DNA from: Arthrobacter sp. ov118
GTDB taxonomy: Bacteria; Actinomycetota; Actinomycetes; Actinomycetales; Micrococcaceae
NCBI RefSeq assembly: GCF_900116495.1
Contig: NZ_FPAY01000013.1
Span: forward strand, 33,713 to 97,712
Reading direction: 5' to 3'
Length of the DNA: 64,000 nucleotides
Shown here piece after piece: positions 16,275-25,354 of this stretch. A program made the position numbers and the translations under genes. The stretch's first letter is position 1, and each line of letters opens with the position of its first letter. Under the pieces are notes generated by a model. The model was given only the letters and a program-made list of their open reading frames with translations. It was not told the origin of the DNA and made no database searches.

Positions 16275-17081
16275 ATGACTTACCAACCCCCAGCCCCGGA
16301 CGGACCGCCCGCACCGCCTGCCCCGCCGGTTCCCGCCCTGTCGCTGCGCGGCCTTGCCAAGCGCTTCGGCGACAAAATCGCCGTCGACGGGATCGCCCTG
16401 GACGTCCCGGCGGGCTCCTTCTATGGTGTGGTTGGCCCCAACGGCGCGGGCAAGACCACCACCCTGTCCATGGCGACGGGCCTGCTGCGCCCCGACTTCG
16501 GCACTGCGCTGGTCCACGGGGTGGACGTCTGGCAGGAGCCGCTGCGCGCCAAGAAGCTGATGGGCATCCTGCCCGACGGCGTCCGGCTGTTCGACCGCCT
16601 CAGCGGCACGCAGCTGGTCACTTACGCCGGCCTGCTGCGCGGCATGGACAAGGACGTCGTGACGTCGCGGGTCCGGGAACTGCTCGCGGCCCTGGACCTG
16701 ACGCAGGACGCCGGCACCCTTGTGGTCGATTACTCCGCCGGCATGACCAAGAAGATCGCCCTGGCCTCGGCCCTGATCCACGCGCCGCGGCTCCTGGTCC
16801 TGGACGAGCCCTTTGAATCAGTGGACCCCGTCTCCGCGGCCAATATCCGGGACATCCTGGACCGCTATGTCGCCTCGGGTGGAACGGTCATCGTCTCCAG
16901 CCACGTCATGGACCTGGTCCAGCGCATGTGCGACCACGTCGCCGTGGTCGCCGGCGGCCGCGTGCTGGCGGCCGGCACCGTGGAGGAGGTGCGCGCCGGC
17001 GTGAGCCTTGAAGACCGCTTCGTCCAGCTGGTGGGCGGCCGGAGCCAGGCGGAAGGGCTGGAATGGTTGCGCACCTTCTAA
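16275..17081 (+). CDS. ABC transporter ATP-binding protein
   Basis: A 268-residue nucleotide-binding subunit. Walker A is GPNGAGKTTTLSM near residue 55; the signature is degenerate (DYSAGMTKKIALASALI instead of LSGGQ), followed by Walker B RLLVLDEPFESVDP and the switch histidine in VIVSSHVMD. The N terminus is Pro-rich (about 25 residues). It overlaps the next gene, a large membrane protein, by 19 bases, so the two make an ABC-2-like exporter. YSAGM-type signatures are common in exporters of this class. Substrate unknown. Confidence 0.93.
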   Translation: MTYQPPAPDGPPAPPAPPVPALSLRGLAKRFGDKIAVDGIALDVPAGSFYGVVGPNGAGKTTTLSMATGLLRPDFGTALVHGVDVWQEPLRAKKLMGILPDGVRLFDRLSGTQLVTYAGLLRGMDKDVVTSRVRELLAALDLTQDAGTLVVDYSAGMTKKIALASALIHAPRLLVLDEPFESVDPVSAANIRDILDRYVASGGTVIVSSHVMDLVQRMCDHVAVVAGGRVLAAGTVEEVRAGVSLEDRFVQLVGGRSQAEGLEWLRTF

Positions 17082-18634
17082 GGCTCAAGGTCACGCTTCT
17101 GCGCAACAGCGTCCGGCGCAATCCCTGGCAGCTCGTGGGCCTCGGAATCGGGGCGCTCTACGCCCTCGGCGTCGTTGGCCTTTGCGTCGTAGGGCTGTTG
17201 CTCCTGCGCGGGCAGGACGTTGCGCTGGCACAGACGGTGGTGGTGCTCGGCGGGGCCGCGGCGCTGCTGGGCTGGGCTGTCATCCCGGTGGCCGCGTCCG
17301 CGGCCGACCTCACGCTGGACCCCGCACGTTTCACCACCTTTGCCGTCCCTACGCCGCAGCTGTTGGCGGGGCTGGCCCTCGGCGGCCTCATCGGCATCCC
17401 GGGAGCCGCCACCGCGCTCGTGGCGCTCGCCACCGTGGGCACCTTCTCCCGCAGCATCCCCGCGACGGCCGCAGCCCTGGTCGGGGCCGTGCTCGGCGTG
17501 CTGACCTGCATCGTCTTGTCCAGGGTCGTGACGACGGCGACAGCGGGACTGGCGAGCTCCCGCCGCTTCAAGGACGTCAGCGCCGTCGCCTTCCTCATCC
17601 CCCTGGTGCTGATGGGACCCATCATCGGGACCGTCGCACGGGGCATTGCCGGCTCGCAGGACTTCCTGACCGAACTGGCCAGCACCTTGTCCTGGACCCC
17701 AGCGGGCGCGGCTTTCTCGCTCGGGGGTGACGTCGCCGCAGGGAACCCTGGAGCGGCAGCGGTCAAATTCGTCGTAGCCCTGGCTACCTTGGCCGGGCTC
17801 GCCCTGTGCTGGAAGATCATGCTCCAGCGGGCCCTGGTCACGCCGCCCTACGTGGGCACGTCCAGGAAGCGCGCCGGAGGACTGGGCCTGTTTGGCGTGT
17901 TTCCCGCGACGCCGACCGGCGCGGTTGCCGCCCGGTCGCTGAGCTACTGGCTGCGGGACCCGCGCTACGCCGGGGCGCTCGTCGTCGTCCCGCTGCTGCC
18001 CGTGCTGATGCTCTTCCAGGGCAGCCAGAGCGGGTTCTATGGGCCGTTCCAGTTCGTGGGACCGGTGACGGCGTTCCTCCTGGCCTGGTCCATCTCCTCG
18101 GACGTCTCCTATGACAGCACCGCGTTCGCCCTGCACGTTTCCACCGGAGTTCGCGGCCTCCACGACCGGCTCGGCCGTGCGGTGGCGTGCCTGAGCTTCG
18201 CGCTGCCGGTGGTGCTGTTGTTCAGCATCGGCCCGTTCTTCTTCACCGGCGGCTGGGACCGGCTGCCCGCCGTCCTCGGGCTCGCGCTCGGCGTCCTCTT
18301 CACCGGCCTGGGCCTGGCCTCGGTGGTCTCGGCACGCTACACCGTGAACGTCCCGCTGCCGGGGGACAGCCCGTTCAAGAAGCCGCCCGGAAACGTAGCG
18401 CAGACCTTGGCGGTGCAGTTCGGCGGCATGGGCGTGCTCATGGTCCTCGTCGCGCCCGAACTGGCGCTCGTGGCCGCGCAGTTCATCACCGGCAGCTCCG
18501 TGCCGGGCTGGATCACCCTGGTCCTCGGGCCCGTGCTGGGCGTCGCGCTGTTCGTCGTCGGCGTTCGGGTCGGCGGAGCATGGCTTGACCGGCGGGCACC
18601 GGAGCTGCTGGCACAACTGGCCGTCGACCGCTGA
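17063..18634 (+). CDS. ABC transporter membrane subunit (ABC-2-like)
   Basis: A 523-residue protein with about twelve hydrophobic helices, such as LVGLGIGALYALGVVGLCVV, QTVVVLGGAAALLGWAVIPV, AVAFLIPLVLMGPIIGTVA and WITLVLGPVLGVALFVVGV. The start MVAHLLRLKVTLLRNSVRRN lies inside the end of the ATPase gene, giving translational coupling. Its size and layout resemble two fused six-helix ABC-2 halves, so one copy could form the whole channel. Cargo cannot be predicted from the sequence. Confidence 0.88.
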   Translation: MVAHLLRLKVTLLRNSVRRNPWQLVGLGIGALYALGVVGLCVVGLLLLRGQDVALAQTVVVLGGAAALLGWAVIPVAASAADLTLDPARFTTFAVPTPQLLAGLALGGLIGIPGAATALVALATVGTFSRSIPATAAALVGAVLGVLTCIVLSRVVTTATAGLASSRRFKDVSAVAFLIPLVLMGPIIGTVARGIAGSQDFLTELASTLSWTPAGAAFSLGGDVAAGNPGAAAVKFVVALATLAGLALCWKIMLQRALVTPPYVGTSRKRAGGLGLFGVFPATPTGAVAARSLSYWLRDPRYAGALVVVPLLPVLMLFQGSQSGFYGPFQFVGPVTAFLLAWSISSDVSYDSTAFALHVSTGVRGLHDRLGRAVACLSFALPVVLLFSIGPFFFTGGWDRLPAVLGLALGVLFTGLGLASVVSARYTVNVPLPGDSPFKKPPGNVAQTLAVQFGGMGVLMVLVAPELALVAAQFITGSSVPGWITLVLGPVLGVALFVVGVRVGGAWLDRRAPELLAQLAVDR

Positions 18635-18714
18635 CGGGTGCATGCTGGGAGGGCGCAGATTGGAGCGCCGGAACCAGCAGCAAAGGCCCGGCATAGCAGC
18701 AAAGGTAAGGGATC

Positions 18715-19497
18715 ATGGAAGTTGTCATCCTTCCCGGCAGCAGGCAGATTTCTTCGCTTGCCGCGGATGCGGTGGAGGCCCTGCTGCGCCGCAAGCCCGA
18801 CGCCGTCCTGGGCCTGGCGACCGGTTCCACCCCCTTGCCCGTCTACGCCGAGCTGGCCCTGCGGCACGAGCGCGACGGCCTGGACTTCAGCCAGGCCCGG
18901 GCCTTCGCCCTGGACGAGTACGTGGGACTGCCTGCAGGCCATCCCGGGTCCTACCGCGAGGTGATCGCCCGGGAATTCACCGCCCGGGTCAACATCAGCC
19001 CGGCCAACGTGCACCTGCCCGACGGCGCGGCGGCGGACATCCCCGCGGCCTGCCGGGCCTATGAAGAGGCTATCCGCGACGCCGGGGGAGTGGACCTCCA
19101 ATTCCTCGGCGTCGGAACCGACGGCCACATCGGCTTCAACGAGCCGGGCTCGTCGCTGGCTTCCCGGACCAGGATCAAGACCCTGATCGAACAGACACGC
19201 CGGGACAACGCACGATTTTTCGGCAGCGTGGCCGAAGTGCCGCACCACGTCCTGACCCAGGGGCTCGGCACCATCCTGGAGGCCCGCCACGTGATCCTCA
19301 TCGCCACCGGCGCGCAGAAGGCCCAGGCCGTCCGGGACCTCGCGGAGGGCCCTGTCGCCGCGATCTGTGCGGCCTCCGTGCTGCAGTTGCACCCGCACGC
19401 CAGCGTCCTCGCCGACGAGGCGGCGGCGTCGTCGTTGCGGCTGGCCGATTACTACCGCCACAGCTATGACCACAAACCTGCCTGGCAGGGCCTCTAG
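18715..19497 (+). CDS. nagB: Glucosamine-6-phosphate deaminase
   Basis: A 260-residue enzyme of normal length that converts glucosamine-6-phosphate to fructose-6-phosphate and ammonia. Signature stretches are LGLATGSTPLPVYAEL, the catalytic FALDEYVGLPAGHPGSY, GVGTDGHIGFNEPG and HVILIATGAQKAQAV. The ATG at 18715 has AAGGTAAGGG just upstream. It stands alone here: nagA and an amino-sugar transporter are not in the window, so it may serve both catabolism of chitin or peptidoglycan sugars and balancing of the hexosamine pool. Confidence 0.96.
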   Translation: MEVVILPGSRQISSLAADAVEALLRRKPDAVLGLATGSTPLPVYAELALRHERDGLDFSQARAFALDEYVGLPAGHPGSYREVIAREFTARVNISPANVHLPDGAAADIPAACRAYEEAIRDAGGVDLQFLGVGTDGHIGFNEPGSSLASRTRIKTLIEQTRRDNARFFGSVAEVPHHVLTQGLGTILEARHVILIATGAQKAQAVRDLAEGPVAAICAASVLQLHPHASVLADEAAASSLRLADYYRHSYDHKPAWQGL

Positions 19498-19566
19498 GCT
19501 CCGCCGCCCCGCCTCCTCAGCTCCGCCGTCGCGCTTCGGTACGTCGGCCGGCGCACTTCCAACGGC

Positions 19567-19572
19567 TAAGAT
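19567..19572 (+). promoter_or_regulatory. -10 hexamer of the DUF3039 gene
   Basis: TAAGAT lies 7 nt before the ATG at 19580 and decides between three in-frame ATG codons. Confidence 0.6.
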
Positions 19573-19579
19573 GGGTGAC

Positions 19580-19897
19580 ATGACTAGCATGACCGATCCT
19601 CTCGAAAACGACCCGATGCGCGAGCTCTCCGGAGCTGGCTCGTCAACGGCAACGATCGAGCGCGAGGAACTGCGCCAGGAAGTGGAGCCCGGTGACCGGG
19701 AGCGCTTCTCGCACTACGTGCGCAAGGAAAAGATCATGGAATCCGCGCTGACCGGTGAGCCCGTCATCGCACTCTGCGGCAAGGTCTGGACGCCCGGCCG
19801 CGACCCGCAGAAGTTCCCGGTCTGCCCCGAGTGCAAGGAAGTTTACGAGGGCCTGCGCCCCGGGAACGACGGCGGCAAGGACTCCGGCGACAAATAG
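19580..19897 (+). CDS. DUF3039 family zinc-ribbon-like protein
   Basis: A 105-residue protein from ATG 19580 (ATG 19571 and 19589 are possible). Conserved features are DPMRELSGAG, RFSHYVRKEKIMESALTGEP and the metal-binding pattern ALCGKVW...FPVCPECKEVYEGL with three cysteines. DUF3039 proteins are small actinobacterial proteins of unknown function, often next to a DEAD/DEAH helicase gene as here (20054). The conserved cysteines suggest zinc binding. Confidence 0.9.
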   Translation: MTSMTDPLENDPMRELSGAGSSTATIEREELRQEVEPGDRERFSHYVRKEKIMESALTGEPVIALCGKVWTPGRDPQKFPVCPECKEVYEGLRPGNDGGKDSGDK

Positions 19898-20053
19898 CGG
19901 CACGTAGCGGAAGAATCAGGATCCGCTAGCCGTCCCTCTCCGGCGGTGCCCGCCGCGCCGCCGCGATTTTTTCTGTCCAAAATAGATTGGTGTTTTTGTG
20001 CTGAATTGCGTTTCCTCGTCGGCTGCAGCCATGCGCGGATGGAGGGCGCCCCG

Positions 20054-21844
20054 ATGACAGAGACACTTTTCGGCGGACCCACGCTTCCCCCCGCCTATCC
20101 CGAGCGGGCCGCCTGGGGTACCGCCCCGAAGTTGCGCGCCTGGCAGCAGGAGGCCCTGGACAGCTACTTCAGCACCCATCCCAAGGATTTCCTCGCCGTC
20201 GCTACCCCCGGCGCCGGTAAGACGACCTTCGCGCTGCGGGTGGCATCGATGCTGATCGATTCCGGGGTGGTGAACCGCGTGACCATCGTGGCGCCGACCG
20301 ACCACCTGAAGCGCCAGTGGGCCGACGCCGCCGCCCGGGTGGGCATCGCGATCGACCCGAACTTCAAGAACGCCGACGGCCAGCACGGCCGCGGGTTCAT
20401 CGGCGTCGCGGTGACGTACGCGCAGGTGGCCAGCAAGCCCATGCTGCACCGGGCCAAAACCGAGGCCGCCCGTACGCTGGTGATCCTGGATGAAATCCAC
20501 CACGGCGGCGAGGCGCTGTCCTGGGGCGACGGCCTCCGGGAGGCGTTCGACCCCGCGGCGCGCAGGCTGTCCCTGACCGGCACCCCATTCCGCTCCGACA
20601 CCTCGCCGATCCCGTTCGTGGAGTACGCCGAGGACAGGGACGGGATCCGGCGCTCCAAGGCCGACTACACGTACGGCTACGGCAAGGCGCTGCGGGACCA
20701 CGTGGTCCGCCCGGTCATGTTCATGGCGTATTCCGGGCAGATGCGCTGGCGCACGAGCGCCGGCGACGAGATGGCAGCCTCCCTGGGGGAGTCGGCCGTC
20801 ACGAAGGACATCACCTCGCAGGCCTGGCGCACGGCGCTGAATCCCGCCGGCGAGTGGATTCCCGCCGTCCTCGCCGGCGCGGACAAGCGCCTCAGCGAGG
20901 TCCGGCGCAGCGTTCCTGATGCCGGCGGCCTGGTCATCGCCACCGACCATGAGGACGCCCGCGCCTACGCAGGCCAGCTGAAGAGGATCACCGGCGAATC
21001 GCCCACCGTCATCCTCTCCGACGACGCCAAGGCCTCCAGCAAGATCGAGGAATTCTCCGCCGGCGACAAGCGCTGGATGGTGGCGGTGCGGATGGTGTCC
21101 GAAGGCGTGGACGTGCCGCGGCTCTCTGTCGGCGTTTACGCGACCTCCACCTCCACGCCCCTGTTCTTCGCCCAGGCCGTGGGCCGCTTCGTGCGTGCCC
21201 GCAAGCGCGGTGAAACGGCGTCGGTCTTCCTGCCCTCGGTGCCGCAGCTGATGGCGCTGGCCAACTCCATGGAAGCCGAGCGAGACCACGCCCTGGACCG
21301 GCCGGAGAAGGAGGACGGCGACGGCCTGTTCAATCCCGAGGACTCGCTGATGGACGAGGCGAACCGCGAGGAGAAAGCCTCGGACACGCTGATGAAGGGC
21401 AAATTCGAGGCCCTCGACTCGCAGGCGTCCTTTGACCGGGTGCTCTTCGACGGCGGCGAGTTCGGCACCGGCGGTGAAGTCGGCTCGGAGGACGAGCTCG
21501 ACTTCCTCGGCATCCCCGGACTGCTCGACGCCGAACAGGTCGGCACGCTGCTGCGCCAGCGCCAGCACGAGCAGTTGAACCGCAAGAACAAGCGCGGGAC
21601 CCAGGCCGTCGGCACCCCCGCGGCGGCAGCCCCGGCCGTGCCGGACCACCGAATGCTCATGGACCTGCGCACCGAGCTGGCAAAGAACGTCGCCGCGTGG
21701 TCCGCCCGGACCGGGACGCCGCACGGGGTCATCCACACCAAGCTCAGGACCGTCTGCGGCGGCCCGGCCGTTGCGCAGGCAAACGAGGAGCAGCTGCAGA
21801 CCCGACTGCGAAAGCTCCAGGACTGGTTCATCGGGCGCAAATAA
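20054..21844 (+). CDS. DEAD/DEAH-box superfamily 2 helicase
   Basis: A 596-residue protein starting MTETLFGGPTLPPAYPERAA, with GGAGG eight bases upstream of ATG 20054. Motifs in order: LRAWQQEALDSYF (Q-like), Walker A ATPGAGKTTFALR near residue 55, TIVAPTDHLKRQWADAAAR (Ia), LVILDEIHHGGE (II, DEIH), LSLTGTPFRSD (III), SEGVDVPRLSVGVYAT (V) and FFAQAVGRFVRARKRGE (VI). The C-terminal 150 residues are specific to an actinobacterial family. It is probably an ATP-dependent nucleic-acid translocase in repair, but the substrate is unknown. An upstream in-frame extension lacks a ribosome-binding site. Confidence 0.93.
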   Translation: MTETLFGGPTLPPAYPERAAWGTAPKLRAWQQEALDSYFSTHPKDFLAVATPGAGKTTFALRVASMLIDSGVVNRVTIVAPTDHLKRQWADAAARVGIAIDPNFKNADGQHGRGFIGVAVTYAQVASKPMLHRAKTEAARTLVILDEIHHGGEALSWGDGLREAFDPAARRLSLTGTPFRSDTSPIPFVEYAEDRDGIRRSKADYTYGYGKALRDHVVRPVMFMAYSGQMRWRTSAGDEMAASLGESAVTKDITSQAWRTALNPAGEWIPAVLAGADKRLSEVRRSVPDAGGLVIATDHEDARAYAGQLKRITGESPTVILSDDAKASSKIEEFSAGDKRWMVAVRMVSEGVDVPRLSVGVYATSTSTPLFFAQAVGRFVRARKRGETASVFLPSVPQLMALANSMEAERDHALDRPEKEDGDGLFNPEDSLMDEANREEKASDTLMKGKFEALDSQASFDRVLFDGGEFGTGGEVGSEDELDFLGIPGLLDAEQVGTLLRQRQHEQLNRKNKRGTQAVGTPAAAAPAVPDHRMLMDLRTELAKNVAAWSARTGTPHGVIHTKLRTVCGGPAVAQANEEQLQTRLRKLQDWFIGRK

Positions 21845-21847
21845 ATG

Positions 21848-21885
21848 GAAAGGGACCAGGCGAATCGCCTGGTCCCTTTCTTTTG
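21848..21885. terminator. Intrinsic terminator between the helicase and the lipoprotein gene
   Basis: A stem of about 15 bp (arms 21848-21863 and 21865-21880) is followed by TTTT on the plus strand, right after the helicase stop. The minus strand lacks a long T-run, but the gene there ends 12 bases away and could share it. Confidence 0.9.
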
Positions 21886-21896
21886 TGCGCTGGTGC

Positions 21897-22244
21897 TTAC
21901 TGGCCGCCGCCGCAGACCTGGCCGTAGGTCTGGCCGGCCTCCGTGTAGTCGGCCTTCATGGTGTCGAGCTTGGCGGTGTCCGGGCTGGGCTTGGCCGACT
22001 CGTCAAAGTACTCGATGATGGTCTGCAGCGGAGCCCGGAGGTCATCGGATGCCGCTTCCTTTATGGGCCGCAGCTGGTTCGCGACCCTGTTCATGCCGGT
22101 CTTGTCGGACGTGGCCGACGCGGCGGAGACCACTGTCTTGACCCGGGCGCAGGTTTCCTCGTTGGTCAGCTGCGGCGTGGCTGCGCAGCCGGCGGCGCCG
22201 AGCAGGGCTCCGGCGGCAATCAGGACGGTCAGGGTCTTCTTCAT
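21897..22244 (-). CDS. Small secreted lipoprotein of unknown function
   Basis: A 115-residue protein from the ATG at 22244 (GGAG seven bases upstream); an in-frame ATG at 22283 is less likely. The signal peptide MKKTLTVLIAAGALLGAAGC ends in a lipobox cysteine, so the mature protein is lipid-anchored outside. The mature part (TNEETCARVKTVVSAAS, MNRVANQLRPIKEAASDD) is predicted helical with two further cysteines (ETC and QVC near the end) that may form a disulphide. No family recognised. Confidence 0.85.
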   Translation of the reverse strand: MKKTLTVLIAAGALLGAAGCAATPQLTNEETCARVKTVVSAASATSDKTGMNRVANQLRPIKEAASDDLRAPLQTIIEYFDESAKPSPDTAKLDTMKADYTEAGQTYGQVCGGGQ

Positions 22245-22311
22245 GGTGTACTCCGGGGTTTTACGGTCAAGACGATATGGCAAGGATTTCGAGTCTACTG
22301 TGGCTGCGGGC

Positions 22312-22977
22312 TCAGGTTACATCGACGCCGCCGAGCTCCATCTCGGCAACGGCGTCGTCGAGGTCGTCGGCGATTCCGACCGTCAGACTGCGCAACACGG
22401 TGACGGAGTAGCCGGCCTGGATGGCGTCCAGCGCGGTCGCCTTGACGCAATGGTCCGTGGCGATCCCCACCACCACGATATCCTCGACGTCGTGGCTTTG
22501 GAGCCAGTCGTCGAGTCCGATCGCATCCTCCATGGCAGCGAAGGAATCCCCTGTTTCTTCCGTGCCGGACGCGGTGCCGGCTCCGGAGACGGGCATGGCG
22601 CCGGCCTTCCGGTCTCCGGTGGGGACGTCGTCCTCGGGGGCCAGGAGTCCCTCAAAGCCTGAGTACGCCGCGGCGAACTGGCCCTTGCGGAAGTAGGCCT
22701 GGATGTATTCGGGGTCGAGATTCGGATGCAACTCGGCCCCCCGGGTACCGGCCACGCAGTGCCGCGGCCAGCTGTCCTCAAAATCGGGCTCCTCCGAGAA
22801 ATGCGTCCCCGGATCGATGTGCCAGTCCTGGGTGGCCACCACGTGGTCAAACTGGCCGTGGTGCGCGTCGAGGTACTCGCTGATCTCGCCGGCGAGTTCC
22901 GCACCGCCGGCGACGGCCAGGGAGCCCCCCTCACAGAAATCGTTCTGGACATCGACGATGAGCAACGCACGGGACAT
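22312..22977 (-). CDS. pncA: Nicotinamidase (isochorismatase family)
   Basis: A 221-residue protein starting MSRALLIVDVQNDFCEGG. The catalytic triad is visible: Asp in VDVQNDF, Lys in the YFRKGQF segment, and Cys in VGIATDHCVKATALDA; the metal ligands are DWHIDPGTHF. It hydrolyses nicotinamide to nicotinic acid. It begins one base after the stop of pncB, the enzyme that uses its product, so both form a salvage operon. A loop of about 30 residues (VPTGDRKAGAMPVSGAGTAS...) is longer than in classic PncA. Confidence 0.95.
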   Translation of the reverse strand: MSRALLIVDVQNDFCEGGSLAVAGGAELAGEISEYLDAHHGQFDHVVATQDWHIDPGTHFSEEPDFEDSWPRHCVAGTRGAELHPNLDPEYIQAYFRKGQFAAAYSGFEGLLAPEDDVPTGDRKAGAMPVSGAGTASGTEETGDSFAAMEDAIGLDDWLQSHDVEDIVVVGIATDHCVKATALDAIQAGYSVTVLRSLTVGIADDLDDAVAEMELGGVDVT

Positions 22978-22978
22978 T

Positions 22979-24307
22979 TCAGTCCTCCTCGTAGATGGTG
23001 GGGATGGCTGCCTCGCCGCGCTGAAGCCGGTTGACCACCGCGGGCAGCTCCTGCATTGTCTCGGCGTGGCGGCGGCGCGCGCGCTGGACCGCCTCGGGGC
23101 CGGTCCACCCCGGCAGGACCTCGCCGTTCTTGATGAACTGGTGCAGCAGCGCACGGTCGTTCCCGTCGTCCTCCGGGTGGTGGCCGACGCCGACGATCTC
23201 CTGCGTGGCGGTGCCGCGCTCGTTGAGCTTGCGCAGGGCGTACTTGCGCCCGCCCTTGCTGGCTTTGTTCTTGGCCGCTTTCGCAACGGAGACGAACTCG
23301 CCGGAGTCGTCGGTGCGGCTGACGAGCTTATAAACCATGCTCGCCGTCGGGGCACCGGAGCCCGTGACCAGCGAGGTGCCCACGCCGTAGGAGTCCACCG
23401 GCGCCGACTGCAGCGCCGCGATGGCGTATTCGTCGAGGTCGGAGGTCACCACGATCTTCGTGTGGTCGTTGCCGAGTTCATCGAGCAGCTGCCGGACCCA
23501 CTGGGCCTGCGCCACGAGGTCCCCGGAGTCCAGCCGGACGGCGCCGAGTTTGTCCCCGGCGAGTTCGACGGCGGCGCGGACGGCAGTCTCGACGTCGTAT
23601 GTGTCCACCAGGAGCGAAGTTTCCGGCCCGAAGGCGGCAATCTGGGCCTCGAACGCCTCACGTTCCGTGTCATGGAGGAGCGTGAAGGAGTGCGCTGCAG
23701 TGCCCACCGTCTTCAGCCCGTAGCGCAATCCCGCTTCGAGATTGGAGGTGCTGTCGAAGCCGGCGATGACCGCGGCCCGGGCGGCGGCGGCCGCGGCTTC
23801 CTCGTGGGTCCGGCGTGAGCCCATCTCGATGCACGGGCGGCTCCCGGCGGCCGAGATCATCCGGGAGGCGGCGGAGGCGATCGCGCAGTCGTGGTTGAGC
23901 ACGGAGAGCAGGTAGGTCTCCAGGATGCAGGCCTCGGCGAAGGTGGACTCCACGACCAGGACTGGGGAGTTCGGGAAGTACGCCTCACCCTCCGGGTAAC
24001 CCCAGATGTCGCCGGAGAAGCTGTAGTCGGCCAGGTACTCCAGTGTCTGGTCGTTGACCACCTTGGTCCGCCGCAGGAAGTCCAGTTCCGGTTCGCCGAA
24101 GCGGAAGTTCGCGATCCCTTCCAGGAGACGTCCGGTGCCGGCCACGATCCCATACCGGCGCCCGTCCGGCAGCCGCCGGGCGAAGGCTTCGAACACCGAT
24201 TTCCGGTGGGCCGCACCGGACTGCAGCGCGCCCTGCAGCATCGTCAGTTCGTAGTGGTCGGTGTACAGAGACGTGCGGGGACTGTCCCAGCCAGCTGAGG
24301 TACTCAC
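22979..24307 (-). CDS. pncB: Nicotinate phosphoribosyltransferase
   Basis: A 442-residue enzyme joining nicotinate and PRPP to give nicotinate mononucleotide in the Preiss-Handler salvage route. Key stretches are SLYTDHYELTMLQGAL, AGSRPCIEMGSRRTHEEA, GFDSTSNLEAGLRYG, GTAAHSFTLLHDTEREAFE and VRLDSGDLVAQAQWVRQLLD. The GTG at 24307 lies 6 nt after a TAGAGT hexamer, indicating a leaderless transcript. It is divergent from clpS with 37 bp between starts. No copy of the nad-operon palindrome (52276-52306) is visible here. Confidence 0.97.
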   Translation of the reverse strand: MSTSAGWDSPRTSLYTDHYELTMLQGALQSGAAHRKSVFEAFARRLPDGRRYGIVAGTGRLLEGIANFRFGEPELDFLRRTKVVNDQTLEYLADYSFSGDIWGYPEGEAYFPNSPVLVVESTFAEACILETYLLSVLNHDCAIASAASRMISAAGSRPCIEMGSRRTHEEAAAAAARAAVIAGFDSTSNLEAGLRYGLKTVGTAAHSFTLLHDTEREAFEAQIAAFGPETSLLVDTYDVETAVRAAVELAGDKLGAVRLDSGDLVAQAQWVRQLLDELGNDHTKIVVTSDLDEYAIAALQSAPVDSYGVGTSLVTGSGAPTASMVYKLVSRTDDSGEFVSVAKAAKNKASKGGRKYALRKLNERGTATQEIVGVGHHPEDDGNDRALLHQFIKNGEVLPGWTGPEAVQRARRRHAETMQELPAVVNRLQRGEAAIPTIYEED

Positions 24308-24313
24308 AAATTC

Positions 24314-24319
24314 ACTCTA
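24314..24319 (-). promoter_or_regulatory. -10 hexamer of pncB-pncA
   Basis: TAGAGT on the minus strand lies 6 nt before the GTG at 24307. Confidence 0.65.
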
Positions 24320-24332
24320 GTGTGCATCCCCA

Positions 24333-24338
24333 TAGAAT
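24333..24338 (+). promoter_or_regulatory. -10 hexamer of clpS
   Basis: TAGAAT lies 6 nt before the ATG at 24345. Together with the pncB hexamer at 24314-24319 it shows two back-to-back promoters in 37 bp. Confidence 0.7.
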
Positions 24339-24344
24339 GGACAG

Positions 24345-24710
24345 ATGACCCTCAGCGTTGCGCTTGGCCCCGACACACGGGAGAGCACCCAGACCGGAAC
24401 AGCGGCGTCCACCGACGTCCTGACCGCCCCGGACATCCCCTGGAACCTCGTGATCTGGAACGATCCCGTGAACCTGATGAGCTACGTGAGCTACGTGTTC
24501 CGCAGCTATTTCGGGTACTCGGAGACCAAAGCCAACAAGCTCATGATGGAGGTCCACAAGAAGGGCCGATCGATCGTGGCGCACGGCAGCAAGGAGCAGG
24601 TGGAACAGCACGCCGTGGCCATGCACGGCTACGGACTCTGGGCGACGGTGGAAAAAGCCACCGACGGCAACGGCAGCGGTTCCGGCAAGGGCAAGGGAAA
24701 ACGTGGCTAA
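24345..24710 (+). CDS. clpS: ATP-dependent Clp protease adaptor ClpS
   Basis: A 121-residue adaptor that delivers N-end-rule substrates to ClpC/ClpP. The core is intact: PWNLVIWNDPVNLMSYVSYV (N-degron pocket with the ND pair), FGYSETKANKLMMEVHKKG and HAVAMHGYGLWATVE. The N-terminal 30 residues are a flexible extension and the tail is Gly/Lys-rich (GNGSGSGKGKGKRG). It overlaps the following DUF2017 gene by eight bases, the usual actinobacterial arrangement. Confidence 0.96.
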   Translation: MTLSVALGPDTRESTQTGTAASTDVLTAPDIPWNLVIWNDPVNLMSYVSYVFRSYFGYSETKANKLMMEVHKKGRSIVAHGSKEQVEQHAVAMHGYGLWATVEKATDGNGSGSGKGKGKRG

Positions 24711-25269
24711 GGCATTCAAATACGGGCTTAAAGGCATCCGGGGCTACCTGGAACCGGCCGAGCGGGAACTTCTTCGCAGCCTCTTCGACGACGTCATCTC
24801 CATGCTCGCGCCGGCGAAGCAGGCCAGCCAGGACCCGCTGGCCGCCCTGGTGGGCCTGGACCCCGAAGCCCGCGAACCCTCGGACCGCGCCCTGCGGCGG
24901 CTGCTGCCGAATGTCATGAAGAACGACGGCGACGCCTCGCTTGAGTTTCGCCGCTATACCGAGCGGTCCCTGCGCGAAAGCAAGATCGGCGCGCTGAAGG
25001 CGGCGGCCCTGACCCTGGACCGGGAGGACCTGGTCCTGACCGCGGCCGACGCCCGGCACTGGGCCACGGCCCTCAACGATGTCCGGCTGGTGCTGGCCGA
25101 GCGCCTCGACATCCGCGACGACGCGGACGCCGACAACATCCACCTCATGCAGGACTGGTCCCAGGCCGAGGACGTGGAAAGCTACCTGGCCCTCGTGTAC
25201 AACTTCACCACCTGGCTGCAGGAGTCACTGGTCCAGGCCATGGTGCACTCCCTCGATGCCCGGCACTGA
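24703..25269 (+). CDS. DUF2017 family protein
   Basis: A 188-residue, mostly helical cytosolic protein starting at GTG 24703 inside the end of clpS. It matches DUF2017 by position and sequence: AKAFKYGLKGIRGYLEPAERELLRSL, NDGDASLEFRRYTERSLR and DWSQAEDVESYLALVYNFTTW. The clpS-DUF2017-murI order is conserved in Actinobacteria and suggests a link with ClpS or proteolysis, but no function has been shown. Confidence 0.92.
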   Translation: MAKAFKYGLKGIRGYLEPAERELLRSLFDDVISMLAPAKQASQDPLAALVGLDPEAREPSDRALRRLLPNVMKNDGDASLEFRRYTERSLRESKIGALKAAALTLDREDLVLTAADARHWATALNDVRLVLAERLDIRDDADADNIHLMQDWSQAEDVESYLALVYNFTTWLQESLVQAMVHSLDARH

Positions 25270-25354
25270 ACCCAGGCCTGTGACACATGAGACACGAGTT
25301 GCGCGCCACAATGTGATGGCCGCCCCGCAACCGTTGTCCTATCCTCAAATAATC